Below, piece by piece: positions 24,945-33,309 of a DNA stretch of 41,471 bases; within the stretch, counting starts at the first letter, position 1, and each line of letters begins with the position of its first letter. The notes under the pieces are model-generated. The model was not told where the DNA came from, did not search any database, and saw only the letters and a program-made list of their open reading frames with translations. The stretch lies in NCBI GenBank assembly GCA_023665935.1, contig JAMPCZ010000004.1, positions 1 through 41,471 of the forward strand, given 5' to 3'. The stretch comes from Muribaculaceae bacterium. Lineage in GTDB: Bacteria > Cyanobacteriota > Vampirovibrionia > Gastranaerophilales > Gastranaerophilaceae. A program made the position numbers and the translations under genes.

Positions 24945-25340
24945 TCATTCCCTCTCCTTTTGGGAGAGGGGTAGGGAGAGGGTTTTGTCATTCCGGGCTC
25001 TGACCCGGAATCTATCAATGTTGGTTTTGCCCGTAGGGCTTTTCCATCCAATTGGATAGACCCTGAAATCAGCTACGCATACAGGCTCACTCAATTTGTC
25101 ACTGGATTTGTAAAGGGTGACCCCCCTCCCCTTTACTTCCCCTCCCACAAGGGGCGGGGATTAATTTTATGTCATTCGGAGGGAGGTTACGACCGAAGAA
25201 TCTCTTTTTGTTATGGATTCTTCGCTTCGCTCAGAATGACGAAAATCTTGCAACAAAGTTGTCATTGCGAAGGAGTTTACGACTGAAGCAATCCAGCTTT
25301 TGAAACTATCAGCTGGATTCTTTCGGGCTTTTAAAACTTG
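24945..25340. repeat. Cluster of palindromic intergenic repeat elements
   Basis: This 435-bp gap (24938-25372) holds at least four hairpin elements. A: CCCTCTCC-TTTT-GGAGAGGG type, 24950-24970. B: ATTCCGGG-CTCTGA-CCCGGAAT, 24990-25011. C: 25171-25240, with ends GTCATTC/GAATGAC and inner arms CGAAGAATC/GATTCTTCG. D: from 25261, GTCATTGCGAAGGAG...GAAGCAATCCAGC with a later GCTGGATT. C and D are diverged members of one family. Versions of A, B and D recur at 34744-34841. They look like REP/MITE-like palindromes. An open frame on the - strand here is just the repeats read through. Confidence 0.8.
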
Positions 25341-25372
25341 CGAAGTAAAACACAGAACTCCGCTTTATTGTT

Positions 25373-25705
25373 TTATTTACTCTTATCATCTTCATTTTCA
25401 GAAGTAATTGCAATAATAATTTTATATATATCATTTATTTTTTCAGGATTTTTCAAAATAACATCTGCGATATGTTCCAATCTATCGTTATTTGTCATAA
25501 AAAGCTCATACGGTAAAATATCAAAATAAGAAATAATATTAACAATCGTTTTTGCTTGAGGAAAACTCTTGCCGTTTTCAATTCGATTAAGATTATGTGT
25601 TTCTATTCCAATCTTTTCCGCCAATTCTGATTGTGTAAGCCCTTTTGATTTTCTCAAACGTCTTAAATTACCACCAAAACAACATCTAAATTCCTGAACA
25701 TCCAT
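25373..25705 (-). CDS. XRE-family transcriptional regulator
   Basis: A 110-residue protein. Residues about 12-66 are a classic Cro/C1 HTH: LRRLRKSKGLTQSELAEKIGI, then ETHNLNRIENGKSFPQAKTI and IISYFDILPYELF. The C-terminal 40 residues are helical and acidic-ended, perhaps for dimerisation. The promoter is leaderless in geometry (TAAAAT, then 6 nt, then ATG) with no Shine-Dalgarno. It diverges from the prepilin gene at 25821 across 115 bp, repeating the HTH/prepilin arrangement seen at 5179-6149. Control of that prepilin is plausible but unproven. Confidence 0.9.
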   Translation of the reverse strand: MDVQEFRCCFGGNLRRLRKSKGLTQSELAEKIGIETHNLNRIENGKSFPQAKTIVNIISYFDILPYELFMTNNDRLEHIADVILKNPEKINDIYKIIIAITSENEDDKSK

Positions 25706-25711
25706 ATTAGT

Positions 25712-25740
25712 ATTTTATGTAATATGTAAACAAATATAAA
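25712..25740 (-). promoter_or_regulatory. Promoter of the XRE gene, leaderless geometry
   Basis: On the - strand TTTATA (25740-25735), a 17-nt spacer, TAAAAT (25717-25712), then exactly 6 nt to ATG (25705). No ribosome binding site is present between the box and the start. Confidence 0.55.
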
Positions 25741-25772
25741 TACCGTTTTACAACACCATATTTATTAATTAC

Positions 25773-25801
25773 TTGATTAATATATCGTCATGCGGTATAT
25801 T
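25773..25801 (+). promoter_or_regulatory. Promoter of the 25821 prepilin gene with a possible operator
   Basis: TTGATT (25773-25778), a 17-nt spacer and TATATT (25796-25801). The leader would be about 13 nt and carries a strong AAGGAGGG. CGGTATATTTG (25793-25803) covers the -10 box. Its inverted counterpart with a 4-nt insertion, CAAATAT-aaat-ACCG, lies at 25731-25745. The pair may be the XRE regulator's operator. Confidence 0.6.
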
Positions 25802-25820
25802 TGATAAAGGAGGGATTTAA

Positions 25821-26471
25821 ATGAAGAAGAACGGATATACTTTAGCGGAAACATTGCTTACCATTGGTATCATAGGAATAGTTGCAGCAATAACGATTCC
25901 CATACTAAATAATTCGGTTCAAAAAAAGGTTTTACCGGTACAATTAAAAGTATTTTATGCAGATTTCACAAACGCAATTAGAAGATATATGACAGATAAC
26001 GATTATACACTTATATCCGACACTCCATTTGGAAATAAGACATCATCAGAAGAAGAAAAAATTGAATATTTTGTTGCTAATGTCCTTGTCCCATATATTG
26101 CAGGAAGTAAAACAAATACGACGACACTCCATAGATACTTAGGTAAAGAAGATACTATTAATAGACAAATAAAGTGGAATTATGTTTCAAATAAGGGCTA
26201 TCTTATTTCTATAAGCAATGGAATGTGGGACAGCTATATAACAATAGTATTTGATATTAATGGCACAAAAGGTCCTAATAAGGGAGGTTATGATATATTT
26301 AGATTTTACCTTTATGACAGCCAAACCCCAAAACAAGCATATCAGCGTAGTGCGGATTGGGATTGCTCTACTTGCGGAGATTCGTGCAGACCGGACATTC
26401 ACAAGTACGGAGCTAGCGGTTACGGCTGCTGGGCAAGAATTATGAAAGAAAATTACAAAATAAATTACTAA
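25821..26471 (+). CDS. Prepilin-like protein (type IV pilin/pseudopilin)
   Basis: A 216-residue protein with MKKNGYTLAETLLTIGIIGI, a type III signal cut between G and Y, Glu5 conserved, and then a hydrophobic helix (VAAITIPIL). The globular part carries the motif FDINGTKGPNKGGYDIFRF at about residues 144-162, shared with the other prepilins in the window. Near the C-terminus four Cys (WDCSTCGDSC, then GYGCWARI) probably form disulfides. AAGGAGGG 8 nt before ATG is the strongest ribosome binding site in the region. No pilus assembly genes (pilB, pilC, pilD) are near, so it must use machinery encoded elsewhere. Confidence 0.92.
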   Translation: MKKNGYTLAETLLTIGIIGIVAAITIPILNNSVQKKVLPVQLKVFYADFTNAIRRYMTDNDYTLISDTPFGNKTSSEEEKIEYFVANVLVPYIAGSKTNTTTLHRYLGKEDTINRQIKWNYVSNKGYLISISNGMWDSYITIVFDINGTKGPNKGGYDIFRFYLYDSQTPKQAYQRSADWDCSTCGDSCRPDIHKYGASGYGCWARIMKENYKINY

Positions 26472-26475
26472 TAAA

Positions 26476-26506
26476 AGAAAGCACTTTTTTAACAAAAGTG
26501 CTTTCT
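26476..26506 (-). terminator. Bidirectional terminator between prepilin and ftsZ
   Basis: AGAAAGCACTTTT and AAAAGTGCTTTCT form a perfect 13-bp stem with a 5-nt loop. On the - strand it is followed by TTTATTAG, so it serves ftsZ best. It lies 5 bases after the prepilin stop and 22 bases after the ftsZ stop. Confidence 0.8.
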
Positions 26507-26528
26507 AAACCTATATTATCACTACAGT

Positions 26529-27701
26529 CTATCTTTTTAAGAAATCAGGGATTTCGATATTAGTAAAATTATTACTTGGTGATGATAGAACTGATTTTGT
26601 TTGGTTATTAAATGCGCCGGAGAAGAAATCCACAGCATTCAAGCTTGAATCCGTTTTAATATCGGAGGAAGCTCCAAACATAGAAACTTGCGAATTATTT
26701 TTCAGTTCAAATCCGGTTGCAATAACAGTAATTTGGATTTCTCCCTGGATGTTTTCATCAACTGCCGTACCAATAATAACCGTAGCATCATCAAGTACCG
26801 CATCGTGGATAATAGACGCAGCATCACTGACTTCATGTATACCCATATCACGTCCGCCTGTGATATTAACGATAACCCCTGAAGCACCGTTGATTGAAGA
26901 TTCAAGAAGTTGAGAATTGATAGCTTGTTGAGCAGCTTTTACAGCTCTGCCTTCGCCTTGAGCCCTACCGATACCCATCAATGCTGAGCCGGAAGCCTGC
27001 ATTACAGATTTAACGTCAGCAAAGTCAACGTTAATAACGCCTGGAACCGTGATAATATCAGAGATACCTTGAACCCCGCGAAGCAACACTTCATCAACTA
27101 TTACAAAAGACTCTTGAAGTGATACTTGTCTGTCTACGACTTGAAGAAGCTTATCGTTTGGTACAACAATGACAGCATCTACAGATTCTTTCAACTTATC
27201 AATACCGTTATTAGCTTGATTTTGGCGTTTTTTACCTTCCCAAGAGAACGGTTTTGTTACAACACCAATTGTTAAAATGCCAAGTTGTTTAGCGATTTTA
27301 GCAACAACAGGAGCCGCACCGGTACCTGTACCGCCACCCATACCTGCTGTGATAAATACCATATCAGCACCTTCTAATGCTTGAGTAATTTCTTGTTGAG
27401 CTTCTTCAGCAGCTTTTTCTCCAACTGAAGGATCTCCGCCGGCACCCAAACCTTGTGTAGAAGATGAACCTAATTGAATTCTGTGGCTGGTTTTTCCGTT
27501 AACCAATACCTGTAAATCAGTATTCATCAACCAAAATTCAACGCCTGATAATCCGGCTTGAATCATTCGGTTTACAGCATTACCGCCGCCGCCGCCAACA
27601 CCGATAACTTTGATATTGGTAGGGTTTGCGCCTAATCTTGAGTACTGATCATTTGATGGTTCATCTTTTCTTGCAAAGATATCTGAAACGATATTTTCCA
27701 C
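26529..27701 (-). CDS. ftsZ: Cell division GTPase FtsZ
   Basis: Forms the cytokinetic Z ring. The 390 residues show [18 protein letters not shown] at about 30-47, the tubulin signature GGGTGTG at 122-128, [14 protein letters not shown], and the T7 loop region [11 protein letters not shown] needed for GTP hydrolysis. After a Ser/Asn-rich linker the C-terminal peptide IEIPDFLKR, which binds FtsA/ZipA-type anchors, is intact. The start codon is GTG, supported by GAGG 8 nt upstream. ftsA and ftsQ are absent here; ftsZ stands alone behind nadK with a 145-bp gap. Confidence 0.98.
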   Translation of the reverse strand: MENIVSDIFARKDEPSNDQYSRLGANPTNIKVIGVGGGGGNAVNRMIQAGLSGVEFWLMNTDLQVLVNGKTSHRIQLGSSSTQGLGAGGDPSVGEKAAEEAQQEITQALEGADMVFITAGMGGGTGTGAAPVVAKIAKQLGILTIGVVTKPFSWEGKKRQNQANNGIDKLKESVDAVIVVPNDKLLQVVDRQVSLQESFVIVDEVLLRGVQGISDIITVPGVINVDFADVKSVMQASGSALMGIGRAQGEGRAVKAAQQAINSQLLESSINGASGVIVNITGGRDMGIHEVSDAASIIHDAVLDDATVIIGTAVDENIQGEIQITVIATGFELKNNSQVSMFGASSDIKTDSSLNAVDFFSGAFNNQTKSVLSSPSNNFTNIEIPDFLKR

Positions 27702-27846
27702 GTTATTTACCTCATTAATTGTAATATTTTACCTAAAACATATAACTACTAATAATGTAATTATAACAACATAGTATTTTAAATAGAAAAAAAGTACAAT
27801 GATTTTAAATAAATTATGTACAAAAGTTAATATAAAGGCTTAATTT

Positions 27847-28641
27847 CTAATATTTAGCGGGGGAATAGCCCCAATTAAGTTTGTTACGTAAAACCGAGTA
27901 AAAATCATTATTATTCAATAGTGCTAAATACGCCATTTTTGAGGATTTCCGTATTATCAAATCAGAGTTAGCGGCAAACGCAATCTGACCATCAGCAGAA
28001 ACATGATATTTATTATTATTACAAGGTAATATTTTTATAATATCATCAGCAGAAACCACTATCGGACGAGCAGAAAAAGTATGCGGACAAATCGGGACTA
28101 TTGTCAACGCGTTTATATCAGGAGTTAATACAGGTCCCCCAGCAGCCATACTATACGCAGTAGAACCTGTTGGAGTAGAAATAATTATACCATCCGCCAA
28201 ATAATCACACACAAATCTTCCGTTTATTTCAAGTGCAAAACGAGAAGTTCTTGAAGACGATTCACCTTTTATCACAAAATCATTTAGCGCATTATACCCA
28301 TCAAGTTCCAGCATAATACGTTTTTCAATTTTATAATCACCCGCCAAAACTGCAGAAACAGAAGATTCAAGATTTTCAACGGTTGCTTGTGACAAAAAAC
28401 CAAGCCGGCCAAGATTAATTCCGAATATAGGTGTTTCAAACCCGGAAAAGAACCTCGCAGCCTTCAATATCGTACCATCTCCACCGATAATAAATGCAAA
28501 ATCAAACCCCTGCTTTAAGTTATCAATATCCAATATGTAAAAATTAACAGAATTCTGCACCAAAATCTGCTGCAAACATTCCATAACCTCAACAGAATTC
28601 GGAATCTTCGGATTGTAACATATTGAATAACGTTTTTTCAT
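27847..28641 (-). CDS. nadK: NAD kinase
   Basis: Phosphorylates NAD to NADP. The 264 residues have the catalytic GGDGT at 53-57 (FAFIIGGDGTILKAARFF), INLGRLGFLSQ, the NAD-site TPTGSTAYSMAAGGPVL at about 180-196, and IVPICPHTFSARPIV, all diagnostic. No Shine-Dalgarno precedes ATG. An extended -10 (TGG-TATAAA, box 28655-28650) ends 8 nt upstream, so the leader should be very short. It diverges from the GIY-YIG gene with only 47 bases between start codons. Confidence 0.97.
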   Translation of the reverse strand: MKKRYSICYNPKIPNSVEVMECLQQILVQNSVNFYILDIDNLKQGFDFAFIIGGDGTILKAARFFSGFETPIFGINLGRLGFLSQATVENLESSVSAVLAGDYKIEKRIMLELDGYNALNDFVIKGESSSRTSRFALEINGRFVCDYLADGIIISTPTGSTAYSMAAGGPVLTPDINALTIVPICPHTFSARPIVVSADDIIKILPCNNNKYHVSADGQIAFAANSDLIIRKSSKMAYLALLNNNDFYSVLRNKLNWGYSPAKY

Positions 28642-28649
28642 ACGTTTAG

Positions 28650-28658
28650 TTTATACCA
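28650..28658 (-). promoter_or_regulatory. Extended -10 promoter of nadK with near-leaderless start
   Basis: TGG-TATAAA on the - strand, 8 nt before the ATG at 28641 and without a Shine-Dalgarno. The -35 region is not convincing. Confidence 0.45.
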
Positions 28659-28688
28659 AATATGCAAGAATATGCAATAATAATATTC

Positions 28689-28949
28689 ATGAATGATAAA
28701 CATTTTGTATACATATTACTGACTGAAAATAATACATTATACTGCGGTTACACGGATGATGTAGAAAAGCGGTTCCAAATTCATTTGGAGGGAAAGGGAG
28801 CCAAATATACAAGAGCAAACAAACCTGTAAAAATTGTTTATCAAAAAGAGTTTAAAACAAAATCGGAAGCAATGAAGGAAGAATACCGAATTAAACATAA
28901 CTTGACACGAGAAGAAAAACTAAATCTAATCAAAGATTCATCTATTTAG
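28689..28949 (+). CDS. GIY-YIG nuclease-superfamily small protein (UPF0213/YhbQ-like)
   Basis: An 86-residue single-domain GIY-YIG protein: FVYILLTENNTLYCGYTDDVEKRFQIH carries the VYI and CGY forms of the motif plus the conserved Arg, followed by KGAKYTRANKPVKIVY and EAMKEEYRIKHN with the metal-binding Glu. YhbQ-type proteins act on structured DNA; the cellular role is not well defined. I choose the ATG at 28689 over the frame-opening ATG at 28662, because the domain starts there and AATAAT lies 7 nt upstream (TGC-AATAAT). The end overlaps the end of the opposite gene by 8 bases. Confidence 0.9.
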   Translation: MNDKHFVYILLTENNTLYCGYTDDVEKRFQIHLEGKGAKYTRANKPVKIVYQKEFKTKSEAMKEEYRIKHNLTREEKLNLIKDSSI

Positions 28950-30375
28950 AAAGATTCTCTGCTTCACTTTCATATACTGTTTCAGCCTTCTCAGATGAAG
29001 AAGTATCGCCGGTTTCTTTATACAAAACATCAAGTTTCATATCTATTTTATCAATTTCCTTTTTCTTCTTATCAATAAGTTTTTCTGATTTTTGAACATC
29101 TTTATTATATTGGTCTATCAAGTACTGTTTGTAAGCCTCTTGCAAAGCTTCATCCTCGGTTGTACCAGCAAGAGAACGAAGTTTTCGATAATCTCGCAAT
29201 TCTTCTTTATAATTATCATAAAGATTTCGAACAGCAAAATTATAATCATCCTTAATTTCATCAACAACACGTTTATGTTCAAGCTCTCTCTGTTTAAGAA
29301 GATATTTAGATTCTTTTTTCAGATTTTTCTCCTGACGCATAACATCTTGATATCCCTGAATCTCGTCTTGAATAACCTTATAACCGTTTACACTGACCTG
29401 TTTATCTACATTTTTGTTAAACGACTCTATCCTAGATTGTGTTCCCTGGCAATCAATGCTCCAAGTTCCCAAAAATACAGGTTTTTCACCTGTAAAAGCA
29501 AACCCTTGAACAATAATCCGCTCTGAATCCTCTTTATCAAACCCGATAGGATAAATATCCCAGCGTTTATCATCAAGACGAAGATTCATGTATTCTTCCC
29601 AAAAATAAGAAATCGCATCACGAACTTCAACCAAATCATAACTTGTTTGGTTATCGAAATCATATATATAAACGCGGGTCTGCCAAATCCCGTCTTCTCG
29701 GCTGCCTATTTTTTGTTTTACCAAAAGCTTTGTACCGTCAGGAGAAAAATCAACGGGAGTCAGCGTTCTAAACGCCGCATAATTATCAATAGCTTTATCC
29801 GTAGATAAAATCGGTTCAGTAATACGTTTTGCAACATTAGCGGTTAAAATTCGCTGCAAATTTGTTCCCTCTTTACTCAAAGGGATTATAAATAAATCCG
29901 CTGCAACAGACGCACTATCCGTATAATAATAAATTGCAGGATAAACAAGCATTGAATAATCAGGTGACACAATACCCTGGGCATTAATTTGCCTGTTCAC
30001 ATACAGCCGCTTACCCAATGATAATTCAACACTTCCGGGCGGGTCGTTATATTTAACAATCCTGTAAAGAGGCTTTGGTACATATTTAAAATCTGACGGA
30101 GTTTCAATTTTTGGAACCGAAATCTCTGTTGTGGACTTATCCTTGTATTCAGACAAGGCTTCATACTCATCAACAGTCATATAACCCGACGGTGTCAGCT
30201 CAAAAATCCGTTTATTCAACCGATTTTTTTCATCTTCTTTCAGAACTTCGTACTGATACCTTATTTCTTTAGCCCGAGGGTCATTATCTTTTTTAAGCGG
30301 ATTTGTAAATTCAAAAGCAAAAGCTTTTGCGCATGATAAAACAAGTAAAATTAAGACCAAAACGCGTTTAATCAT
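28942..30375 (-). CDS. Exported protein with C-terminal coiled coil, linked to a two-component system
   Basis: A 477-residue protein. MIKRVLVLILLVLSCAKAFA is a Sec signal peptide. Residues about 20-330 are a beta-rich, WD40/TolB-like region by appearance (DYSMLVYPAIYYYT, VDFSPDGTKLLVKQKIG, GIWQTRVYIYDFDNQTSYDLVEVRDA): 'FSPDGTKLLV' is typical of TolB-propeller repeats, so a partial propeller is my guess. Residues about 345-460 are highly charged and coiled-coil (QEKNLKKESKYLLKQRELEHKR, KDVQKSEKLIDKKKKEIDKI). It starts 5 bases after the response regulator stop and so is in the same operon. It may be an output or sensory partner of that system. No family assigned. Confidence 0.8.
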   Translation of the reverse strand: MIKRVLVLILLVLSCAKAFAFEFTNPLKKDNDPRAKEIRYQYEVLKEDEKNRLNKRIFELTPSGYMTVDEYEALSEYKDKSTTEISVPKIETPSDFKYVPKPLYRIVKYNDPPGSVELSLGKRLYVNRQINAQGIVSPDYSMLVYPAIYYYTDSASVAADLFIIPLSKEGTNLQRILTANVAKRITEPILSTDKAIDNYAAFRTLTPVDFSPDGTKLLVKQKIGSREDGIWQTRVYIYDFDNQTSYDLVEVRDAISYFWEEYMNLRLDDKRWDIYPIGFDKEDSERIIVQGFAFTGEKPVFLGTWSIDCQGTQSRIESFNKNVDKQVSVNGYKVIQDEIQGYQDVMRQEKNLKKESKYLLKQRELEHKRVVDEIKDDYNFAVRNLYDNYKEELRDYRKLRSLAGTTEDEALQEAYKQYLIDQYNKDVQKSEKLIDKKKKEIDKIDMKLDVLYKETGDTSSSEKAETVYESEAENLSK

Positions 30376-30380
30376 AACCT

Positions 30381-31055
30381 CTAAACCAAACCGTCTTTCA
30401 TTGCCGTTGCAACAGCCTTTGAACGGGTTTTTACGTATAATTTCTGCAAAATATTATGGACGTGTGTTTTTGTCGTTGCAATGGTTATGACAAGCTTTTT
30501 AGATATCTGCGGATTTTTCAACCCCTCAACCAACAACGCCAAAACCTCCATTTCCCGTTCGGTTAATCCGTACAAATTCTTACCTTTTTGATAATTTATC
30601 CCGCTTGATTTTTCATCTGATTGGCTGCTCTTGCGGATATTAGACAAAACAACCCTTGCAATTGCAGGATCAAGCCAGCCTACACCTTCACTAACAGCTT
30701 TGATAGCAGAAATTGTCTGCTCAGAAGTTGCCCCTTTTGTAATATAGCCGTCAGCACCCGCAGCAAACGAATCCAAAATATCGTTCTCATTATCTCTGGA
30801 AGTATTCATCAATACCTTAATTTCAGGCATAGAATTTTTTATTTTCCTGGTAGCCTCAATACCGTCTATTGATGGTAATCCGATATCCATAATAACTAAA
30901 TCAGGTTTTAATTGAAGAGCCTGTTCCACACCTTCCAATCCATCAGAAGCTGCACCCAAAACCTCTATTGATTCGTTATTTGACAGAGCAAATGAAAGCC
31001 CCATTCTAGTCATATCATGATCTTCAATTATTGTAACCTTAATAGTTTTTGACAT
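30381..31055 (-). CDS. NarL/LuxR-family response regulator
   Basis: A 224-residue regulator: an N-terminal receiver (VTIIEDHDMTRMGLSFAL, phosphoacceptor Asp57 in LVIMDIGLPSIDG, MNTSRDNEN with the conserved Ser/Thr, GYITKGAT with the Lys) and a C-terminal GerE HTH (YGLTEREMEVLALLVEGLKNPQISKKLVI, TTKTHVHNILQKLYVKTR). I use the ATG at 31055, which has AAGG at proper spacing; a GTG three codons upstream would sit on the RBS. It lies 12 bases after the sensor kinase, its likely partner, and 5 bases before the exported protein. Confidence 0.95.
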   Translation of the reverse strand: MSKTIKVTIIEDHDMTRMGLSFALSNNESIEVLGAASDGLEGVEQALQLKPDLVIMDIGLPSIDGIEATRKIKNSMPEIKVLMNTSRDNENDILDSFAAGADGYITKGATSEQTISAIKAVSEGVGWLDPAIARVVLSNIRKSSQSDEKSSGINYQKGKNLYGLTEREMEVLALLVEGLKNPQISKKLVITIATTKTHVHNILQKLYVKTRSKAVATAMKDGLV

Positions 31056-31067
31056 TTTATCCACCTT

Positions 31068-32648
31068 TTAAACTCTTGATTTTGCAACGACATCAGTCAA
31101 CAAAAATGAAAATTCGCTGCCCTTATTAACCTTACTCTCAACCCAAATTTTACCGTTATGAGCTTCAACAATCTGCCGTGACAAATACAAGCCAAGCCCG
31201 GTTCCTGTTGAACGCTTTTTACTTGTTCCTTGAGAAAACCTCATAAACAAGTGCGGCAAATCTTCTTTCGGAATACCGTTACCATTGTCGGCAACAGAGA
31301 ATATCAAATCTCCGTGCTGAACCTTAACATAAATATCAATGGTTCCACCCTTATTTGTGTAATTCAAAGCATTACCGCAAAGATTAATAATAACTCTCTT
31401 GATTTCAGCCCTATCAGCATCAATCAACAAATCCTCCTCAACATCACAATGAAGATTAAATTCAATATCCTTTTTCTTAGAAATAGGTTCAAGCTCGTTA
31501 AAACATTGAACCACTAAATCTTTTATACTAAATACGGTTTTGCAAAGAGATAATTTCCCGCTCTCAAATCTATAGACTTCTAATAGCGCATTAACAAGCC
31601 CTAACAAGTCTTCATTACTTTGCAGCATAGTAGAGAGCAAAACAGATTGCTGCTCGGACAATTGCCCCAAAGAGCCGTCAAGAAAGAACTTCAAGGTTTG
31701 AATAGCTGCAAGCAGTGGAGTTCTCAAATCATGAGTTAGAGTCGCGATAAAATCATCTCTCAAACGTTCAGTTTCTTTTTGAACGCTAAAATTACGAATT
31801 ACGCCGACAAATTTTTCTTCATCAGAGTACTCATTTGTAAGAGAGGCAAAATTAATTTCAACGGGTATTGACTCATTGTTTATAGCATTTCTTATGTATA
31901 AATCTCTCAGCAAAAATTCTTTATTTTCACATGACAAGCCCAAAATCGTATTCTTAACAGATGACTTAGAAACACTGTTCAAATCAGGGTTATCGGTATA
32001 CGCAACCTCTTGAATCTTCATCTTGCATATCGTCTCGGAAGACAACCCCATCATATTTTCACAAGCCGGATTAACCTGCTCAATATTACCCTTTGCATCA
32101 ATAATAATTATACCGTCAGCACAGTAATTAATTATTCCAAAGAGTTTCAAATTAGCAAGAGATAACTCTTTTGTACGTTCAGCAACAAGAGCTTCCAAAT
32201 TCTCAGAATACACGGTGAACTGAGCTTTTGCCTCCTCCAACTCAGAAATCTTCTCTCTCAGAGAGGCTAATAAATGACTTCGCTCTATGCCGTTTTTAAT
32301 ATTCATGATTAAATCATCATTATCCCACGGCTTTTCGATATATTTGTAAACCCCGATTTCATTGATTGTCTTAATCGCATTTTCTTTATCAGCATAAGCC
32401 GTCAACAAAATCATGCTTATTTCGGGATGTAATTTTTTCGCTTCTCGCAAAAACTCCAACCCGTTCATCTCAGGCATCAAAAAGTCTGAAATTATTAAAT
32501 CCGGAGTTTCTGTTTTTAAATATTCAACAGCATCAAGCGGATTGTTATAAACAACAACATCTCCAAACCCTTCTACCTTCATCAGAGTCGAAAAGGTAGA
32601 AGTCAATAATTTATCATCATCAACGTATAATATTTTCCCTAAATTCAT
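31068..32648 (-). CDS. Receiver-PAS-histidine kinase
   Basis: A 526-residue cytosolic sensor. Residues 1-125 are a receiver domain (Asp55 in LIISDFLMPEMNG, Lys106 in YIEKPW). About 128-170 is a coiled coil. About 170-290 is a PAS domain (GIINYCADGIIIIDAKGNIEQVNPACENMMG). The HisKA H-box has His306 (FIATLTHDLRTP). The ATPase domain has N box INLCGNALNYTNKGG, G1 DNGNGIP and G2 TGTGLGLYLSRQIV. No membrane segment is seen, so the signal is internal or comes by phosphotransfer to the receiver. The start is the ATG at 32648, 6 nt after a -10 box; an upstream TTG (32702) lies before that promoter and lacks an RBS. Confidence 0.95.
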   Translation of the reverse strand: MNLGKILYVDDDKLLTSTFSTLMKVEGFGDVVVYNNPLDAVEYLKTETPDLIISDFLMPEMNGLEFLREAKKLHPEISMILLTAYADKENAIKTINEIGVYKYIEKPWDNDDLIMNIKNGIERSHLLASLREKISELEEAKAQFTVYSENLEALVAERTKELSLANLKLFGIINYCADGIIIIDAKGNIEQVNPACENMMGLSSETICKMKIQEVAYTDNPDLNSVSKSSVKNTILGLSCENKEFLLRDLYIRNAINNESIPVEINFASLTNEYSDEEKFVGVIRNFSVQKETERLRDDFIATLTHDLRTPLLAAIQTLKFFLDGSLGQLSEQQSVLLSTMLQSNEDLLGLVNALLEVYRFESGKLSLCKTVFSIKDLVVQCFNELEPISKKKDIEFNLHCDVEEDLLIDADRAEIKRVIINLCGNALNYTNKGGTIDIYVKVQHGDLIFSVADNGNGIPKEDLPHLFMRFSQGTSKKRSTGTGLGLYLSRQIVEAHNGKIWVESKVNKGSEFSFLLTDVVAKSRV

Positions 32649-32654
32649 ACCAAT

Positions 32655-32683
32655 ATGATAAATTATTTTTTGAAAATAAACAA
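32655..32683 (-). promoter_or_regulatory. Promoter of the sensor kinase operon, leaderless geometry
   Basis: On the - strand TTGTTT (32683-32678), a 17-nt spacer and TATCAT (32660-32655), then exactly 6 nt to ATG (32648). No Shine-Dalgarno. This promoter would drive kinase, response regulator and exported protein. Confidence 0.65.
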
Positions 32684-32720
32684 ATACATTACAAAACCGC
32701 AATATTTAGTTAAAATTAAC

Positions 32721-32760
32721 TTCACCCCATCCTAACCTTCCCCTTCCAGGGAAGGAATTT
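32721..32760. repeat. Short palindromic repeat related to element A
   Basis: TTCACCCCATCCTAA followed by a CCTTCCC-(6 nt)-GGGAAGG hairpin (32736-32755). It resembles the CACCCTGCCCTCTCC...GGAGAGG element at 34744-34775 in layout. It lies between the ferritin stop and the kinase start region and may also work as a weak terminator. Confidence 0.5.
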
Positions 32761-32783
32761 TGAATTTTTTGGAGCGTAAGTCG

Positions 32784-33290
32784 TTAATAAGTTAACGGCA
32801 CATATTCGCGTGTTGACAATTCTCTATCTATCAAATACAGTGCAGATTTTTCGGCACCAAAAGCCTTTAATTTTGCTATAATTCGAGAAACAGATGCCTC
32901 TTCTTCAATTTGTTCTTTCAAATACCAATCAATGAAATTACGGGTAGACAGGTCACATTCACCCTCCGACATATTTGCAACACAGTCAATTGCGGACGTA
33001 ATAGAACGCTCATGAGAATATATTTGATCAAAAACCTCTAGCGGGGAATTCATTTCAAATATAGGTGCAGAAAGCTGTCCTAAATGAATTTGTGAATTCC
33101 TGTCTAAAACGTATTCAAATAGAATCATTCCATGGTCAATTTCTTCTTTAGATTGAACTTTAGCCCAGTTAGAAAAGCCGTAAAGACCAATTTCAGAAAA
33201 ATAAGCAGACATTGAAAGATATAGATACGCAGAATAAAATTCCTTGTTAATTTGGTCATTGAGTATATCTCTGATTTTATCACTTATCAT
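32784..33290 (-). CDS. ftn: Ferritin
   Basis: Stores iron in a 24-mer shell after oxidising Fe(II) at a di-iron centre. The 168 residues match bacterial non-heme ferritin: INKEFYSAYLYLSMSAYFSEIGLYGFSNWAKVQSKEEIDHGMILFEYVLDR contains the centre ligands in E17, E50 and H53-type positions, and IDWYLKEQIEEEASVSRI carries the later ligands near residues 120-135. AAAGGAG 7 nt before ATG. It lies 19 bases after desulfoferrodoxin on the same strand, forming an oxygen and iron defence unit. Confidence 0.96.
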   Translation of the reverse strand: MISDKIRDILNDQINKEFYSAYLYLSMSAYFSEIGLYGFSNWAKVQSKEEIDHGMILFEYVLDRNSQIHLGQLSAPIFEMNSPLEVFDQIYSHERSITSAIDCVANMSEGECDLSTRNFIDWYLKEQIEEEASVSRIIAKLKAFGAEKSALYLIDRELSTREYVPLTY

Positions 33291-33309
33291 TACATCTCCT
33301 TTCTAATAA

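Noticed and set aside
24945-25148. 67-codon open frame on the - strand
   Set aside because: It is wholly inside the palindromic repeat cluster and shows no start signal; the peptide is just translated repeats.
31056-31064. GTG start for the response regulator three codons upstream
   Set aside because: The GTG overlaps the AAGGTGG ribosome binding site that is properly spaced for ATG 31055.
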